Made by a program: the position numbers and the translations under genes. Below, one piece after another: positions 1-8,148 of a DNA stretch of 64,000 bases. Each line of letters opens with the position of its first letter. Positions within the stretch are counted from its first letter, which is position 1. The DNA is from Albirhodobacter sp042466415 (GTDB taxonomy: Bacteria > Pseudomonadota > Alphaproteobacteria > Rhodobacterales > Rhodobacteraceae): NCBI RefSeq assembly GCF_042466415.1, contig NZ_JAXHCH010000002.1, positions 1,426,001 to 1,490,000 of the forward strand. The letters run 5' to 3'. The notes under the pieces were generated by a model. It worked only from the letters and a program-made list of their open reading frames with translations. It did no database searches and had not been told where the DNA came from.

Positions 1-254
1 AACTGGGTGTGGTTCCAGTGTTGGGATGCGTTGTTGAAAATGCCGTTTTGCGCAACAGCATCGGCCGCGTAGGTGCCTTTGATGATGTCCTCAACCGATT
101 TGCCTTCCCACTCGGTGCCAGCAATCAGCTTGTTGCCGTTGTCGACATAGGCTTTGTGGTGGATGTCGTGGTGATATTCAAACGTCTCGGCCGACATGCC
201 ATGGGCGGCAAGGGCGTCATGAGCGTAAGGGAGATCGGGAAGTTCGAAAGCCAT
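1..254 (-). CDS. sodB: Iron superoxide dismutase SodB (N-terminal part, runs off the window)
   Basis: This is the first 84 codons of a cytoplasmic Fe-type superoxide dismutase, which converts superoxide to peroxide and oxygen. The minus-strand translation starts MAFELPDLPYAHDALAAHG and continues through a YHHDIHHKAY segment to QHWNHTQ, the hallmark N-terminal helices of Fe/Mn-SOD. Two of the four metal ligands are visible, His28 and His82, by alignment to E. coli His27 and His74. The remaining Asp and His ligands lie beyond the window edge. The ATG at 252-254 has an AAGGAC ribosome-binding site about nine bases upstream. The Fe versus Mn assignment is inferred from N-terminal similarity to SodB. 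The plus-strand frame over the same bases is a shadow. Confidence 0.93.
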   Translation of the reverse strand, partial: MAFELPDLPYAHDALAAHGMSAETFEYHHDIHHKAYVDNGNKLIAGTEWEGKSVEDIIKGTYAADAVAQNGIFNNASQHWNHTQ

Positions 255-398
255 TTGAAATGTCCTTAGGTTGAAGGTCCTGTTCTGCACTCTATAGAAG
301 GGCGCAGGCGCGGCAGGTCAAGGGCAAAGCCCGATTTTCATCTTTTCGCGGCAAAACCATGCCGACCCTTCGCCGCTAAGGCTTTGCACATATTACGT

Positions 399-950
399 TT
401 ATGCGATTTCACCGCCCTTGCGCGACGAGAGTTCAAGAAGCCCCATCACGTAGCCCGCAACAGATCGGAACGAGATCAGCGTAATCTCGTCTTGCGAGGA
501 GCGCCACAGCGCCACCGCGACCTGCGCCGCACGCGTGCGCCGGATCTCTCCAGTCTTCAGCGCGGCAAGATCAACGGGGCAGAGCTTCTGGATCACCTGA
601 TCCGCTTTCTCCCCCGATACGCGGAACACGGCGCGCGCGTCGGAAACATTGGTGACCAACGCGTGTTCCGCCGCCAATGCGTTCGCCAGCTTGCCCTGCA
701 ACGCCGCCGCTTGGGCGTAATCGCACATGATCAACAGCTCGTCTGGCCCCATCCATGCCGTAGAACCCTCCGCGCCCAGCGCGATCTGTCGCGTGTCGGG
801 CACACAAAGCCCGGCAACGGTCAGCGCTTTAGCGAGTGTTTTGGACGACAAATCACACCGGATCGCGACCATTCCGCAAAGGCCAAGCTCCGCGACATCC
901 GCGAACCCAGTGTAGCTTTGACCCTCAAGAGCCGATACGGATTTAGACAT
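399..950 (-). CDS. soxG: Sarcosine oxidase gamma subunit
   Basis: This 183-residue protein is the small gamma subunit of heterotetrameric sarcosine oxidase, the structural partner of SoxB, SoxD and SoxA. The sequence begins MSKSVSALEGQSYTGF and contains the GPDELLIMC and NVSDARAVFRVSG segments typical of SoxG. SoxG is distantly related to the folate-binding fold of GcvT. I chose the ATG at 948-950, which overlaps the end of soxA by 8 bases; a longer upstream extension of the frame lies inside soxA and is not family-like. It is the last gene of the soxB-soxD-soxA-soxG operon, followed by about 145 non-coding bases before sodB. Confidence 0.92.
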   Translation of the reverse strand: MSKSVSALEGQSYTGFADVAELGLCGMVAIRCDLSSKTLAKALTVAGLCVPDTRQIALGAEGSTAWMGPDELLIMCDYAQAAALQGKLANALAAEHALVTNVSDARAVFRVSGEKADQVIQKLCPVDLAALKTGEIRRTRAAQVAVALWRSSQDEITLISFRSVAGYVMGLLELSSRKGGEIA

Positions 951-3897
951 CGGCCTTCTCCCCTGCTTTGTCATAGAACACCTGATCGACAATTCGCGCC
1001 TTGTGGACCGCGCCGTTATCGCCGGGGAAATCAAGCACTTCGCCCATCCGGCTTGGCCCTTGCCGCACAAGACCCATCGCGATCCCCTTTTTCAGCATCG
1101 GCGAGTAATAGGTCGAGGTGACGCGGCCTTGCACTTTGCGCTGGCCGTTGGCGTTAAAGCCCTCCTCCACCGCATAAACCCCGTCCGGCAGCACCGATCC
1201 ATCGAGCGTCTCAAGCCCGACAAGTTGCCAGCGATCCGCGCTCGCCATGAAGCTGCGCTCCTGCGCGCGTTTGCCAAGGAAATCGGTTTTCTTCTTGGAA
1301 ATCGCCCATGACAGGCCGAGATCCTGCGGGATCACGGTGCCATCAGATTCGTCGCCGATCATGATGAAGCCCTTCTCCGCGCGCATGACGTGGAGCGCCT
1401 CGGTGCCGTAGGGCATGACGCCAAACGCCTGCCCCGCCGCATGAAGCGCCTCCCAGAATGCGAGGCCCTGCGAGGCGGGAACGGCGATTTCGTAGCTGAG
1501 TTCGCCCGAGAACGAGATCCGGAACACCCGCGCATCAAACCCGCCGATTTGGCCTTCCGCGAAGGTCATGAACGGCAGCGCCTCTTTGCTGACATCCATC
1601 CCGCCGAGCGCCTCGAGCAGCATCCGCGCCTTGGGGCCGACCACTGCGATCTGCGCGTATTGTTCGGTCAGATTGGCGGTGTAGACCTTCCAATCCCACC
1701 ATTCGCATTGCAGCCAATCCTCCATATGCGCATGGATCCGGTCCGCGCCGCCAGATGTGGTGTGACACAGCCAGCTATCCTCCGACATCCGCACCACAAC
1801 CCCGTCATCCGACAGGAACCCGTTTTCCGAACACATCAGCCCGTAGCGGCATTTGCCCACCGCCAGATTGGACATCATATTGGTGTACATCATGTCGAGG
1901 AACCGGCCCGCATCGGGGCCTTTCACGAGGATTTTGCCCAAAGTGGAGGCATCCAACAGCCCGACATTGGTCCGCGTGTTCACGATCTCGCGGTTGACGG
2001 CATCGCGGTGGCTCTCGCCCGATTTGGGATAGGTATAGGGGCGGCGCCAGAGGCCGACCGGCTCCCAATGCGCGCCCTGAGTTTCGTGCCAGCCATGGAT
2101 CGGGGTGCGGCGCAGCGGTTGGAAAACCTCGCCGCGGGCTTCGCCGGTGATCGCGCCGAAGGAAATCGGCGTGTAGGGCGGGCGGAATGTGGTGGTGCCG
2201 GTTGCGGGGATCGGCTGGCCCAGCGCATCGGAGAGAACCGCCAAGCCGTTGATATTGGACAGCTTTCCCTGATCCGTGGCCATGCCAAGCGTGGTGTAGC
2301 GCTTGGTGTGTTCCACGCTTTCATAGCCTTCGCGCGCGGCCAGTTGCACGTCTGAGACTTTCACATCGTTCTGATAATCTAAGAACGCTTTTGCCCGCAG
2401 CGCCTCGGGCGCGCGCGCAGGCATCGACCAGACCGCCGCCATCGGGGTTTCCACCGCCGAGGCCGCGCCAATGCCCGCCTCCGCGCCGATCTCATCCAAG
2501 GTCATCGCGCCATTCGCCGCACCGACCGCGCGGACCATCGCTTGCCCCTTATCGCCCAGCGGCGGCCGGGCCGCATCGGGGCGGAACATCGCGCGCGCCT
2601 CGTCCCACACCAGCTTGCCGCCGGTATGCGACCACAGGTGGACGACCGGCGACCAACCGCCCGACATCGCCACGCAATCGCAGGCAATCTCGTCATGCAC
2701 CGTGCCATCGCCCTCTTGCCGGCAGATCGCAACGGAGGTGACCGCTTTGCCCCCCTTAACCTTCGCAATCGCGTGATCGGGTAACACGCGAACTCCGCGC
2801 GCCCGTACCAGATCGGGCAATTCGCCGGTGGCGGTGGGCCGCGCATCCAGCACGGCGGCCACCGAAAGCCCCGCATCCAACGCGACCAATGCTGTGCGAT
2901 AAGCATCGTCATTATTGGTGACGACAACGATTTTCTGTCCCGGCGCCACCGCGAAATTCACGATGTAATCACGCACCGCCCCCGCCAGCATCACGCCCGG
3001 AATATCATTGCCCGCAAAGGACAAGGGCCGCTCGATCGCGCCGGTCGCGGTGATGATCTCACGCGCGCGGATGCGCCACAGGCGGTGGCGCGGCGCATCG
3101 GAAAGCGGCGCGTGATCTGCAACCGATTGATACCCGATAACATAGCCATGATCATGCACGCCTGCCGCCATGGTGCGCTTGCGCAACGACACATTCGGCA
3201 TAGATGTGAGAGTTTCCAGCGCGGTCTTGATCCAATCCGAGACTTCCGCCCCGTCCACCTGCCCGCCGTCTACCGGCGCGCGGCCGCCCCAATGCGGCGT
3301 TTGTTCCAGTACGATCACGCGCTTGCCCTCGCGGCCCGCTTTGAGCGCCGCGAGCAGACCCGCAACCCCGCCACCCGCAATCAGCACATCGCAAAAATCA
3401 TAAGCCTGCTCGTACCGGTCGGCATCCGCTTGAGTCGGCGCAGCGCCGAGCCCCGCCGAATGACGCACGACCGGCTCGAACAGATGTTTCCAAGCAAAGC
3501 GCGGGAACATGAACGTTTTGTAGTAGAATCCCGCAGGAAGAAACTTCGCGAAGAGGTTATTCACACTGCCGATATCGAATTCGAGGGACGGCCAGTGGTT
3601 CTGGCTGCGCGTGACGGCCCCTTCAAACAGTTCGGTCGTCGTCGCCCGTTGGTCTGGCTCAAACCGGGCGCCCTCCCCGAGCATCAAGAGCGCATTTGGC
3701 TCCTCCGCGCCCGATCCGACCAAGCCGCGCGGCCGATGATACTTGAACGACCGCCCCAAGAGCACTTGCCCCGCGCCCAAAAGCGCCGAGGCCAGCGTAT
3801 CGCCCCTAAAGCCCGTCATCGCCTTCCCGTTAAACTGAAAGGTCATCGGCTCGGTGCGGTCGATCAGACGGCCGCCTTGCGACAAACGGGTGCTCAT
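943..3897 (-). CDS. soxA: Sarcosine oxidase alpha subunit
   Basis: This 984-residue large subunit binds NAD+ and carries the tetrahydrofolate site, where the sarcosine methyl carbon is captured as 5,10-methylene-THF. The N-terminal about 100 residues match the SoxA leader region (MTGFRGDTLASALL and GRSFKYHRPRG). A Rossmann dinucleotide-binding motif GGGVAG lies near residue 175. A second half from about residue 600 resembles the glycine-cleavage T-protein (aminomethyltransferase) fold. The ATG at 3895-3897 overlaps the soxD stop as ATGA, which suggests translational coupling. The frame is open five codons further upstream (MGGFQ), but that start lies inside soxD. Length is normal for the family at about 1000 residues. 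Confidence 0.96.
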   Translation of the reverse strand: MSTRLSQGGRLIDRTEPMTFQFNGKAMTGFRGDTLASALLGAGQVLLGRSFKYHRPRGLVGSGAEEPNALLMLGEGARFEPDQRATTTELFEGAVTRSQNHWPSLEFDIGSVNNLFAKFLPAGFYYKTFMFPRFAWKHLFEPVVRHSAGLGAAPTQADADRYEQAYDFCDVLIAGGGVAGLLAALKAGREGKRVIVLEQTPHWGGRAPVDGGQVDGAEVSDWIKTALETLTSMPNVSLRKRTMAAGVHDHGYVIGYQSVADHAPLSDAPRHRLWRIRAREIITATGAIERPLSFAGNDIPGVMLAGAVRDYIVNFAVAPGQKIVVVTNNDDAYRTALVALDAGLSVAAVLDARPTATGELPDLVRARGVRVLPDHAIAKVKGGKAVTSVAICRQEGDGTVHDEIACDCVAMSGGWSPVVHLWSHTGGKLVWDEARAMFRPDAARPPLGDKGQAMVRAVGAANGAMTLDEIGAEAGIGAASAVETPMAAVWSMPARAPEALRAKAFLDYQNDVKVSDVQLAAREGYESVEHTKRYTTLGMATDQGKLSNINGLAVLSDALGQPIPATGTTTFRPPYTPISFGAITGEARGEVFQPLRRTPIHGWHETQGAHWEPVGLWRRPYTYPKSGESHRDAVNREIVNTRTNVGLLDASTLGKILVKGPDAGRFLDMMYTNMMSNLAVGKCRYGLMCSENGFLSDDGVVVRMSEDSWLCHTTSGGADRIHAHMEDWLQCEWWDWKVYTANLTEQYAQIAVVGPKARMLLEALGGMDVSKEALPFMTFAEGQIGGFDARVFRISFSGELSYEIAVPASQGLAFWEALHAAGQAFGVMPYGTEALHVMRAEKGFIMIGDESDGTVIPQDLGLSWAISKKKTDFLGKRAQERSFMASADRWQLVGLETLDGSVLPDGVYAVEEGFNANGQRKVQGRVTSTYYSPMLKKGIAMGLVRQGPSRMGEVLDFPGDNGAVHKARIVDQVFYDKAGEKADV

Positions 3898-4217
3898 TTG
3901 AAACCCTCCCAATCGGGACGCTTGGCCTTTACAGCCTTGATAATATCTTCTGTGGGGGCAGAGGTTTGGGCCTTATACGTCCCGAACACTTCCAATGTGG
4001 CGGTGCAGCGCGCGGCTAAGAACCATTTGCCGCAGCCATAGGCGTGGCGCCAGCGTTCGAAATGCACGCCCTTCGGATTTTTACGGGCGAACATATAGCC
4101 CTCGAAATCCTCATCCGAGCTGTCGGGGCCGAAGCGCTTCAAATGCGCCTCACCGCCCGGTGTCAGCTCTGTCTCGTCGGTCTGAACGCCGCAATACGGG
4201 CATTGGAGCGTCAGCAT
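3894..4217 (-). CDS. soxD: Sarcosine oxidase delta subunit
   Basis: This 107-residue delta subunit holds a structural zinc in the SoxABDG complex. The sequence shows the CPYCG knuckle (Cys6, Cys9) and RWRHAYGCGKWF (His58, Cys62), the expected Cys2-His-Cys zinc ligand set. The motif YMFARKNPKGVHFERWRH is diagnostic of the family. It overlaps soxA by four bases and is preceded by a 48-residue membrane peptide gene and soxB, so the gene order is soxB-peptide-soxD-soxA-soxG. The start ATG at 4215-4217 is the only sensible one. Confidence 0.95.
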   Translation of the reverse strand: MLTLQCPYCGVQTDETELTPGGEAHLKRFGPDSSDEDFEGYMFARKNPKGVHFERWRHAYGCGKWFLAARCTATLEVFGTYKAQTSAPTEDIIKAVKAKRPDWEGFK

Positions 4218-4268
4218 GGCGCGGACTCCTGCGTTGAGGTCCGCGCCATGAGGTCGTGACCAGTTAGA

Positions 4269-4415
4269 TTAGTTGGGCAGGTCGATCTGGATTTCCGGCT
4301 CGTCCGCCGCGGGCACATCGCCGCCCGAATAGATGTACCAGCCGCCGCCCAGAACGATAACAATGAGCGCGCCGATGATGAAGCTTTTGATGCCGGAGCC
4401 GTTTGGTTCAGCCAT
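4269..4415 (-). CDS. 48-residue single-pass membrane peptide inside the sarcosine oxidase operon
   Basis: This small ORF of 48 codons encodes a short polar start (MAEPNGSGIK), one hydrophobic segment (about residues 11-29, FIIGALIVIVLGGGWYIYS) and an acidic tail with several Asp/Glu ending DLPN. It sits between soxB and soxD on the same strand, 53 bases upstream of soxD, and shows high third-position GC, so it is probably translated and cotranscribed. I do not recognise a named family. The topology predicts a single membrane anchor with an acidic soluble tail. A role linked to sarcosine oxidase or its electron or methyl transfer is only inferred from position. Confidence 0.65.
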   Translation of the reverse strand: MAEPNGSGIKSFIIGALIVIVLGGGWYIYSGGDVPAADEPEIQIDLPN

Positions 4416-4506
4416 GATCGATTATCCTTCTGAATTCGTTTCAGAAAGATAACGTCACATAAGCGCGAAGAGTTCCCGCGCATCGCGTTGGATTTGGCGC
4501 GATGCA

Positions 4507-4553
4507 GGGGCTCTGCCCCCGCACCCCCGGGATATTTGGGGCAACCGGAAAGG
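4507..4553. repeat. Dispersed intergenic repeat, copy 1
   Basis: This copy has a short inverted repeat GGGGCTCTGCCCC (4507-4519), a spacer, then CCCCGGGATATTT and GGCAACCGGAAAGG. The same arrangement recurs at 15678-15734. It lies just downstream of soxB, between soxB and the membrane peptide gene. Such GGGATATTT-containing intergenic elements are, from memory, frequent in Rhodobacterales genomes. The function is unknown; the GC-rich palindrome could form an mRNA hairpin. Confidence 0.7.
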
Positions 4554-4569
4554 GAAACGAAGCCGGCCA

Positions 4570-5814
4570 TCAATGCGCCACCCCCGCCGCGACGCTCTCG
4601 TCGATGAAGCGGCCCTCGCGGAAGCGGTTGAGGCCGAACTCATCGGTGAGCGGCGAGTGGCCTTTGGCGATCAGTTCGGCCATTGCAAAGCCCGATCCCG
4701 GGATCGCTTTGAACCCGCCGGTGCCCCAGCCGCAGTTGACAAAAATGCCGTCCACCGGCGTTTTGGACAGGATCGGCGAGCGGTCGCCCGTCATATCGAC
4801 GATCCCGCCCCATTGGCGCAGCATTTTGAGGCGCGAGATCATCGGGAAGGTCTCGATCAGGGCGCGGGTGGTTTCCTCGACATGGTGCCATGATCCGCGC
4901 TGGGTGTAATTGTTGAACCCGTCGGTACCGCCGCCGATCACCATCTCGCCCTTGTCCGATTGCGACATATAGCCGTGGACGGTGTTGGCCATGACCACCA
5001 CATCCATGCAGGGTTTGATCGGCTCTGAGACCCATGCCTGCAACGCCATCGATTCAATCGGCAGGCGGAAACCGGCTTTCTCGGCCAGAACGGAGGAATG
5101 CCCCGCCACCACCATCGCCAGTTTGCCGCAGTCAATCGCGCCGCGCGAGGTATCAATCCCGACGACCTTGCCGCCCTCGGTACGCACGGCGGTCACTTCG
5201 GTTTGCTGGATGATGTCCATGCCCATATCCGAGCACGCCCGCGCATAGCCCCAGGCCACCGCATCATGGCGCGCGGTGCCGCCGCGTTCTTGATAGAGCG
5301 CGCCGAGAACGGGATAGCGCGGCCCGTCGATATTGATGATCGGCACGAGGGATTTGACCTCCTCCGGCCCGATCCAGCGGGTCTCCACGCCTTGCAGATT
5401 ATTGGCGTAAACGGTGCGTTTATAGCCGCGAACTTCGTGCTCGGTCTGGCCCAGCATCAGGAGGCCGCGCGGGCTGAACATCACGTTGTAATTGAGATCT
5501 TGCGACAGATCTTCGTACAATGAGCGCGCTTTTTCGTAGATCGCGGCGGAGGGATCTTGCAGGTAATTCGAGCGGATGATCGTTGTGTTGCGGCCCGTGT
5601 TGCCGCCGCCGAGCCAGCCCTTTTCAATCACCGCCACATTGCGGATACCGTGGACCTTGCCGAGGTAATAGGCCGTCGCCAAACCGTGCCCGCCCGCGCC
5701 GACGACGATCACATCATAGCGTTTTTTCGGCTCAGGCGAGCGCCAAGCGCGCTCCCAACCGGAATGGAACCGCAACGCTTCCCGCGCCACTGCAAACATC
5801 GAATAGCGCCGCAT
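4570..5814 (-). CDS. soxB: Sarcosine oxidase beta subunit
   Basis: This 414-residue catalytic subunit demethylates sarcosine using non-covalent FAD and covalently bound FMN. The FAD Rossmann motif is VVGAGGHGLATAYYL (about residues 38-52). His183, in the segment GGTARHDAVAWGYAR, matches the histidine that carries FMN in corynebacterial enzymes. The chosen ATG at 5812-5814 (MRRYSMFAVAREAL) is the conserved SoxB start and has an AAGGAG site about seven bases upstream. The frame stays open for 46 further codons upstream, but those residues are not family-like. It is the first gene of the sox operon and is transcribed divergently from ccmI. Confidence 0.96.
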   Translation of the reverse strand: MRRYSMFAVAREALRFHSGWERAWRSPEPKKRYDVIVVGAGGHGLATAYYLGKVHGIRNVAVIEKGWLGGGNTGRNTTIIRSNYLQDPSAAIYEKARSLYEDLSQDLNYNVMFSPRGLLMLGQTEHEVRGYKRTVYANNLQGVETRWIGPEEVKSLVPIINIDGPRYPVLGALYQERGGTARHDAVAWGYARACSDMGMDIIQQTEVTAVRTEGGKVVGIDTSRGAIDCGKLAMVVAGHSSVLAEKAGFRLPIESMALQAWVSEPIKPCMDVVVMANTVHGYMSQSDKGEMVIGGGTDGFNNYTQRGSWHHVEETTRALIETFPMISRLKMLRQWGGIVDMTGDRSPILSKTPVDGIFVNCGWGTGGFKAIPGSGFAMAELIAKGHSPLTDEFGLNRFREGRFIDESVAAGVAH

Positions 5815-6126
5815 CCGCCACTCCTTCGCAAAAAATTTCTTACGCTCGTCGCGCCCTACCCGATCGGCGAGCCGAATCCGGAAGCCGCGCCAAACGGCCC
5901 ACCCCCTTGTGATGGACCTTGATCCTCCCGCCAAGCCCGATTGATGCGGCATTCAAAAGCAAAATTGCGACATCGGATTGAAACTACGCCAAAAAGGGAG
6001 GTTTTGCCCGCGACCATTCGCCCCGCCTCTCTCGTCCTGCGCCCCTTCGCCCTTTCGCCGCGCGCCCATCCACCCTAAATAGGCATCGCGCGCGGAATGA
6101 TCCGCCCTCTGACTTCGGGAACCAAT
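5815..6126. promoter_or_regulatory. Divergent control region between soxB and ccmI
   Basis: This 312-base gap separates the minus-strand sox operon from the plus-strand ccmI operon, so it must hold both promoters. The only element I can place firmly is the soxB ribosome-binding site near 5820-5826. No riboswitch-like conserved structure, long inverted repeat or small gene is evident by eye. Confidence 0.4.
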
Positions 6127-7395
6127 ATGCTCTTCTGGATCGTCACTGCTGCCCTCACAGCGATTATCGCGGCTGCGCTCGCGCTCGCCGCTTTGCGTGC
6201 CTTGCGCGCGGATCGCGATGAGGGGGATGCGCCTCACCCCGATCGCAGCGATCTCGGCGTTTACCGCGCGCAATTGGCGGAAGTGGACCGCGATCTCGCG
6301 CGGGGGATTTTGCAGCCAGCCGAGGCAGAGCGTAGCCGGACCGAAATCAAGCGCCGCATTCTGGAAGCAGACCGCAGCGCCCGGAAATCCACGCGTCCGC
6401 GCACCGCTCCGCGCGCGGCCCTGCTGACGGGAGGCGGCCTGATCGCCGCTCTGCTTTTAGGCAGCTTTGCGCTTTACGCGCGGTTGGGGTCGGCCGGATA
6501 CGCGGATCAACCGATCGCCAGTCGCCTTGCGAGCGCCCAAGCCCTCTACGCAAGCCGCCCATCGCAGGAGACTGCCGAGCGCGAGGCCGCGAAGACGCGT
6601 GGGACACCGCCCGAAAATCCCGAACTTGAAGCGCTCGTCGCACAATTGCGCACAGCCATGGAACAGCGGCCAGACGCGATTGAGGGGCTGCAACTCCTTG
6701 CACAGAATGAAGAAATCCTCGGGAATTATCGCGCAGCATGGCAGGCCCAAGACCGCCTGATCGCCGCCAAACAGGCCGCGCCCGATACCGATCCAACGGC
6801 GGATGATTACGCAGGCTTGGCCGATCTGATGATTATTTCTGCCGGTGGTTTCGTGAGCCCAGAGGCGGAAGGTGCGCTCCTCAACGCCCTCAACCTCGAC
6901 CCGAACAATCCCCCCGCACGCTTTTACGCGGGCATGATGATGATCCAGAACGGGCGCCCCGATCAAAGCTTTGCATTGTGGTCAAAATTGCTCGCAGAAG
7001 GGCCGGAAAACGCGCCGTGGATCGCGCCCATTCGCAGCAGTATCAACGAGCTGGCGTGGCTTGCGGGCGAGCCCAACTATATCGCTCCCCCCGCGATCGC
7101 GCCGCCCGCCGGGGGGAGCATGGCCCCCTTGCCGGGCCCTGACGCCGATGCCGTCGCCGCCGCATCCGACCTGACCCAAGACGAGCGGGACGAGATGGTG
7201 CAAGGCATGGTCAACCAACTCGCAGCGCGCTTGCAAGCCGAAGGCGGAAACCCGCAAGAATGGGCACGTCTTATCGCGGCCCTCACCGTTTTGGGTGATA
7301 TTCCAACCCGTGATGCGGCGATTACATCGGCCAAATCGGCCTATCCCGGTCAGGCTGACTTGTTCGATCAAGCTGCTAAAGGAGCCTCGCAATGA
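6127..7395 (+). CDS. ccmI: c-type cytochrome biogenesis protein CcmI
   Basis: This 422-residue membrane protein belongs to the haem-ligation stage of cytochrome c maturation (system I), where it holds apocytochrome for CcmF/CcmH. The N-terminus MLFWIVTAALTAIIAAALALAA is the first transmembrane helix. The YRAQLAEVDRDLARGIL segment is typical of CcmI, and a second helix follows near residues 97-120. The periplasmic part contains TPR-like helices (AQNEEILGNYRAAWQAQDRLI). I prefer the ATG at 6127 over one ten codons upstream because it begins directly with the membrane segment. Its stop overlaps the ruvX start (ATGA). No other ccm gene lies in the window. Confidence 0.9.
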   Translation: MLFWIVTAALTAIIAAALALAALRALRADRDEGDAPHPDRSDLGVYRAQLAEVDRDLARGILQPAEAERSRTEIKRRILEADRSARKSTRPRTAPRAALLTGGGLIAALLLGSFALYARLGSAGYADQPIASRLASAQALYASRPSQETAEREAAKTRGTPPENPELEALVAQLRTAMEQRPDAIEGLQLLAQNEEILGNYRAAWQAQDRLIAAKQAAPDTDPTADDYAGLADLMIISAGGFVSPEAEGALLNALNLDPNNPPARFYAGMMMIQNGRPDQSFALWSKLLAEGPENAPWIAPIRSSINELAWLAGEPNYIAPPAIAPPAGGSMAPLPGPDADAVAAASDLTQDERDEMVQGMVNQLAARLQAEGGNPQEWARLIAALTVLGDIPTRDAAITSAKSAYPGQADLFDQAAKGASQ

Positions 7396-7868
7396 TCTGT
7401 GAAACGATGGACGATTTCGCGCCGCTCATGCCCGCATTCGGCGCGATCGCCGGGCTGGATCTCGGCACGAAAACGATCGGCGTCTCCGTCTCCGACAGCA
7501 TGCGATCGGTAGCCACCCCCCTCTCCACAATCCGGCGCGAAAAATTCACGCTGGATGTCGCACAGCTCCTCAAAATCACGACGGCGCGCGAGATCAAGGG
7601 GCTTGTTCTCGGTCTGCCCCGAAATATGGACGGATCGGAAGGACCGCGTTGCCAATCGACCCGCGCCTTTGCGCGGAATCTGGAAAAGCTCACGCCTCTG
7701 CCGATCACTTTTTGGGATGAGCGCCTGTCGACGGTAGCCGCCGAACGCGCCATGCTTGAGGCGGATATGTCTCGAAAACGTCGCGCAGAGGTGATCGACC
7801 ACGTCGCCGCGGGCTATATTTTGCAAGGCGCATTGGATCGTTTGGCACATATCAAGAGGGCAATATGA
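7392..7868 (+). CDS. ruvX: Putative Holliday junction resolvase / pre-16S rRNA nuclease RuvX (YqgF)
   Basis: This 158-residue RNase H-fold nuclease belongs to the RuvX/YqgF family, which acts in pre-16S rRNA 5'-end processing or, as first proposed, Holliday junction resolution. Family motifs are clear: GLDLGTKTIGVSVSD with the first catalytic Asp, then VLGLPRNMDGSEGPRC, FWDERLST with the catalytic Glu, and IDHVAAGYILQGALD with the final Asp. It overlaps ccmI by four bases upstream and the DUF1289 gene by four bases downstream, so all three are probably one transcript. Length is normal. Confidence 0.94.
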   Translation: MICETMDDFAPLMPAFGAIAGLDLGTKTIGVSVSDSMRSVATPLSTIRREKFTLDVAQLLKITTAREIKGLVLGLPRNMDGSEGPRCQSTRAFARNLEKLTPLPITFWDERLSTVAAERAMLEADMSRKRRAEVIDHVAAGYILQGALDRLAHIKRAI

Positions 7869-8101
7869 CGACGAATACCGCGATTTGGGAACGCGACGAG
7901 CCGCAAAGCCCTTGTGTGAAAATTTGCGTCATGCATCCGGTCGAGGGTCTCTGCGTGGGGTGCTTGCGCAGCCTGCCCGAAATCGCGACATGGGGCCAGA
8001 TGGCGCGGGCGGAGCGGCAAGCGATCCTTGACGACCTATCGGCAAGAGCGCCGCGCTTGTCAAAGCGACGCGGCGGGCGCATGGCGCGGGTGAAAGAGTA
8101 A
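7865..8101 (+). CDS. DUF1289 domain protein
   Basis: This 78-residue protein carries the DUF1289 cysteine signature: SPCVKICVMHPVEGLCVGCLRSLPEIATW, spaced C-x3-C-x8-C-x2-C, which probably binds a metal or cluster. Family members are short, widespread in proteobacteria and of unknown function. The C-terminus is basic (SKRRGGRMARVKE). It starts in a four-base ATGA overlap with ruvX and ends the ccmI-ruvX operon. It converges with the ABC ATPase gene on the other strand. Confidence 0.88.
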   Translation: MTTNTAIWERDEPQSPCVKICVMHPVEGLCVGCLRSLPEIATWGQMARAERQAILDDLSARAPRLSKRRGGRMARVKE

Positions 8102-8148
8102 CCCGCCCGCACGGGGCGGCACGCAGGGCGAGGCGTCCCGCGCCAGTT

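Noticed and set aside
9..269. 86-codon plus-strand frame at the window start
   Set aside because: It is the antisense shadow of the sodB N-terminus, whose minus-strand translation is an unmistakable superoxide dismutase.
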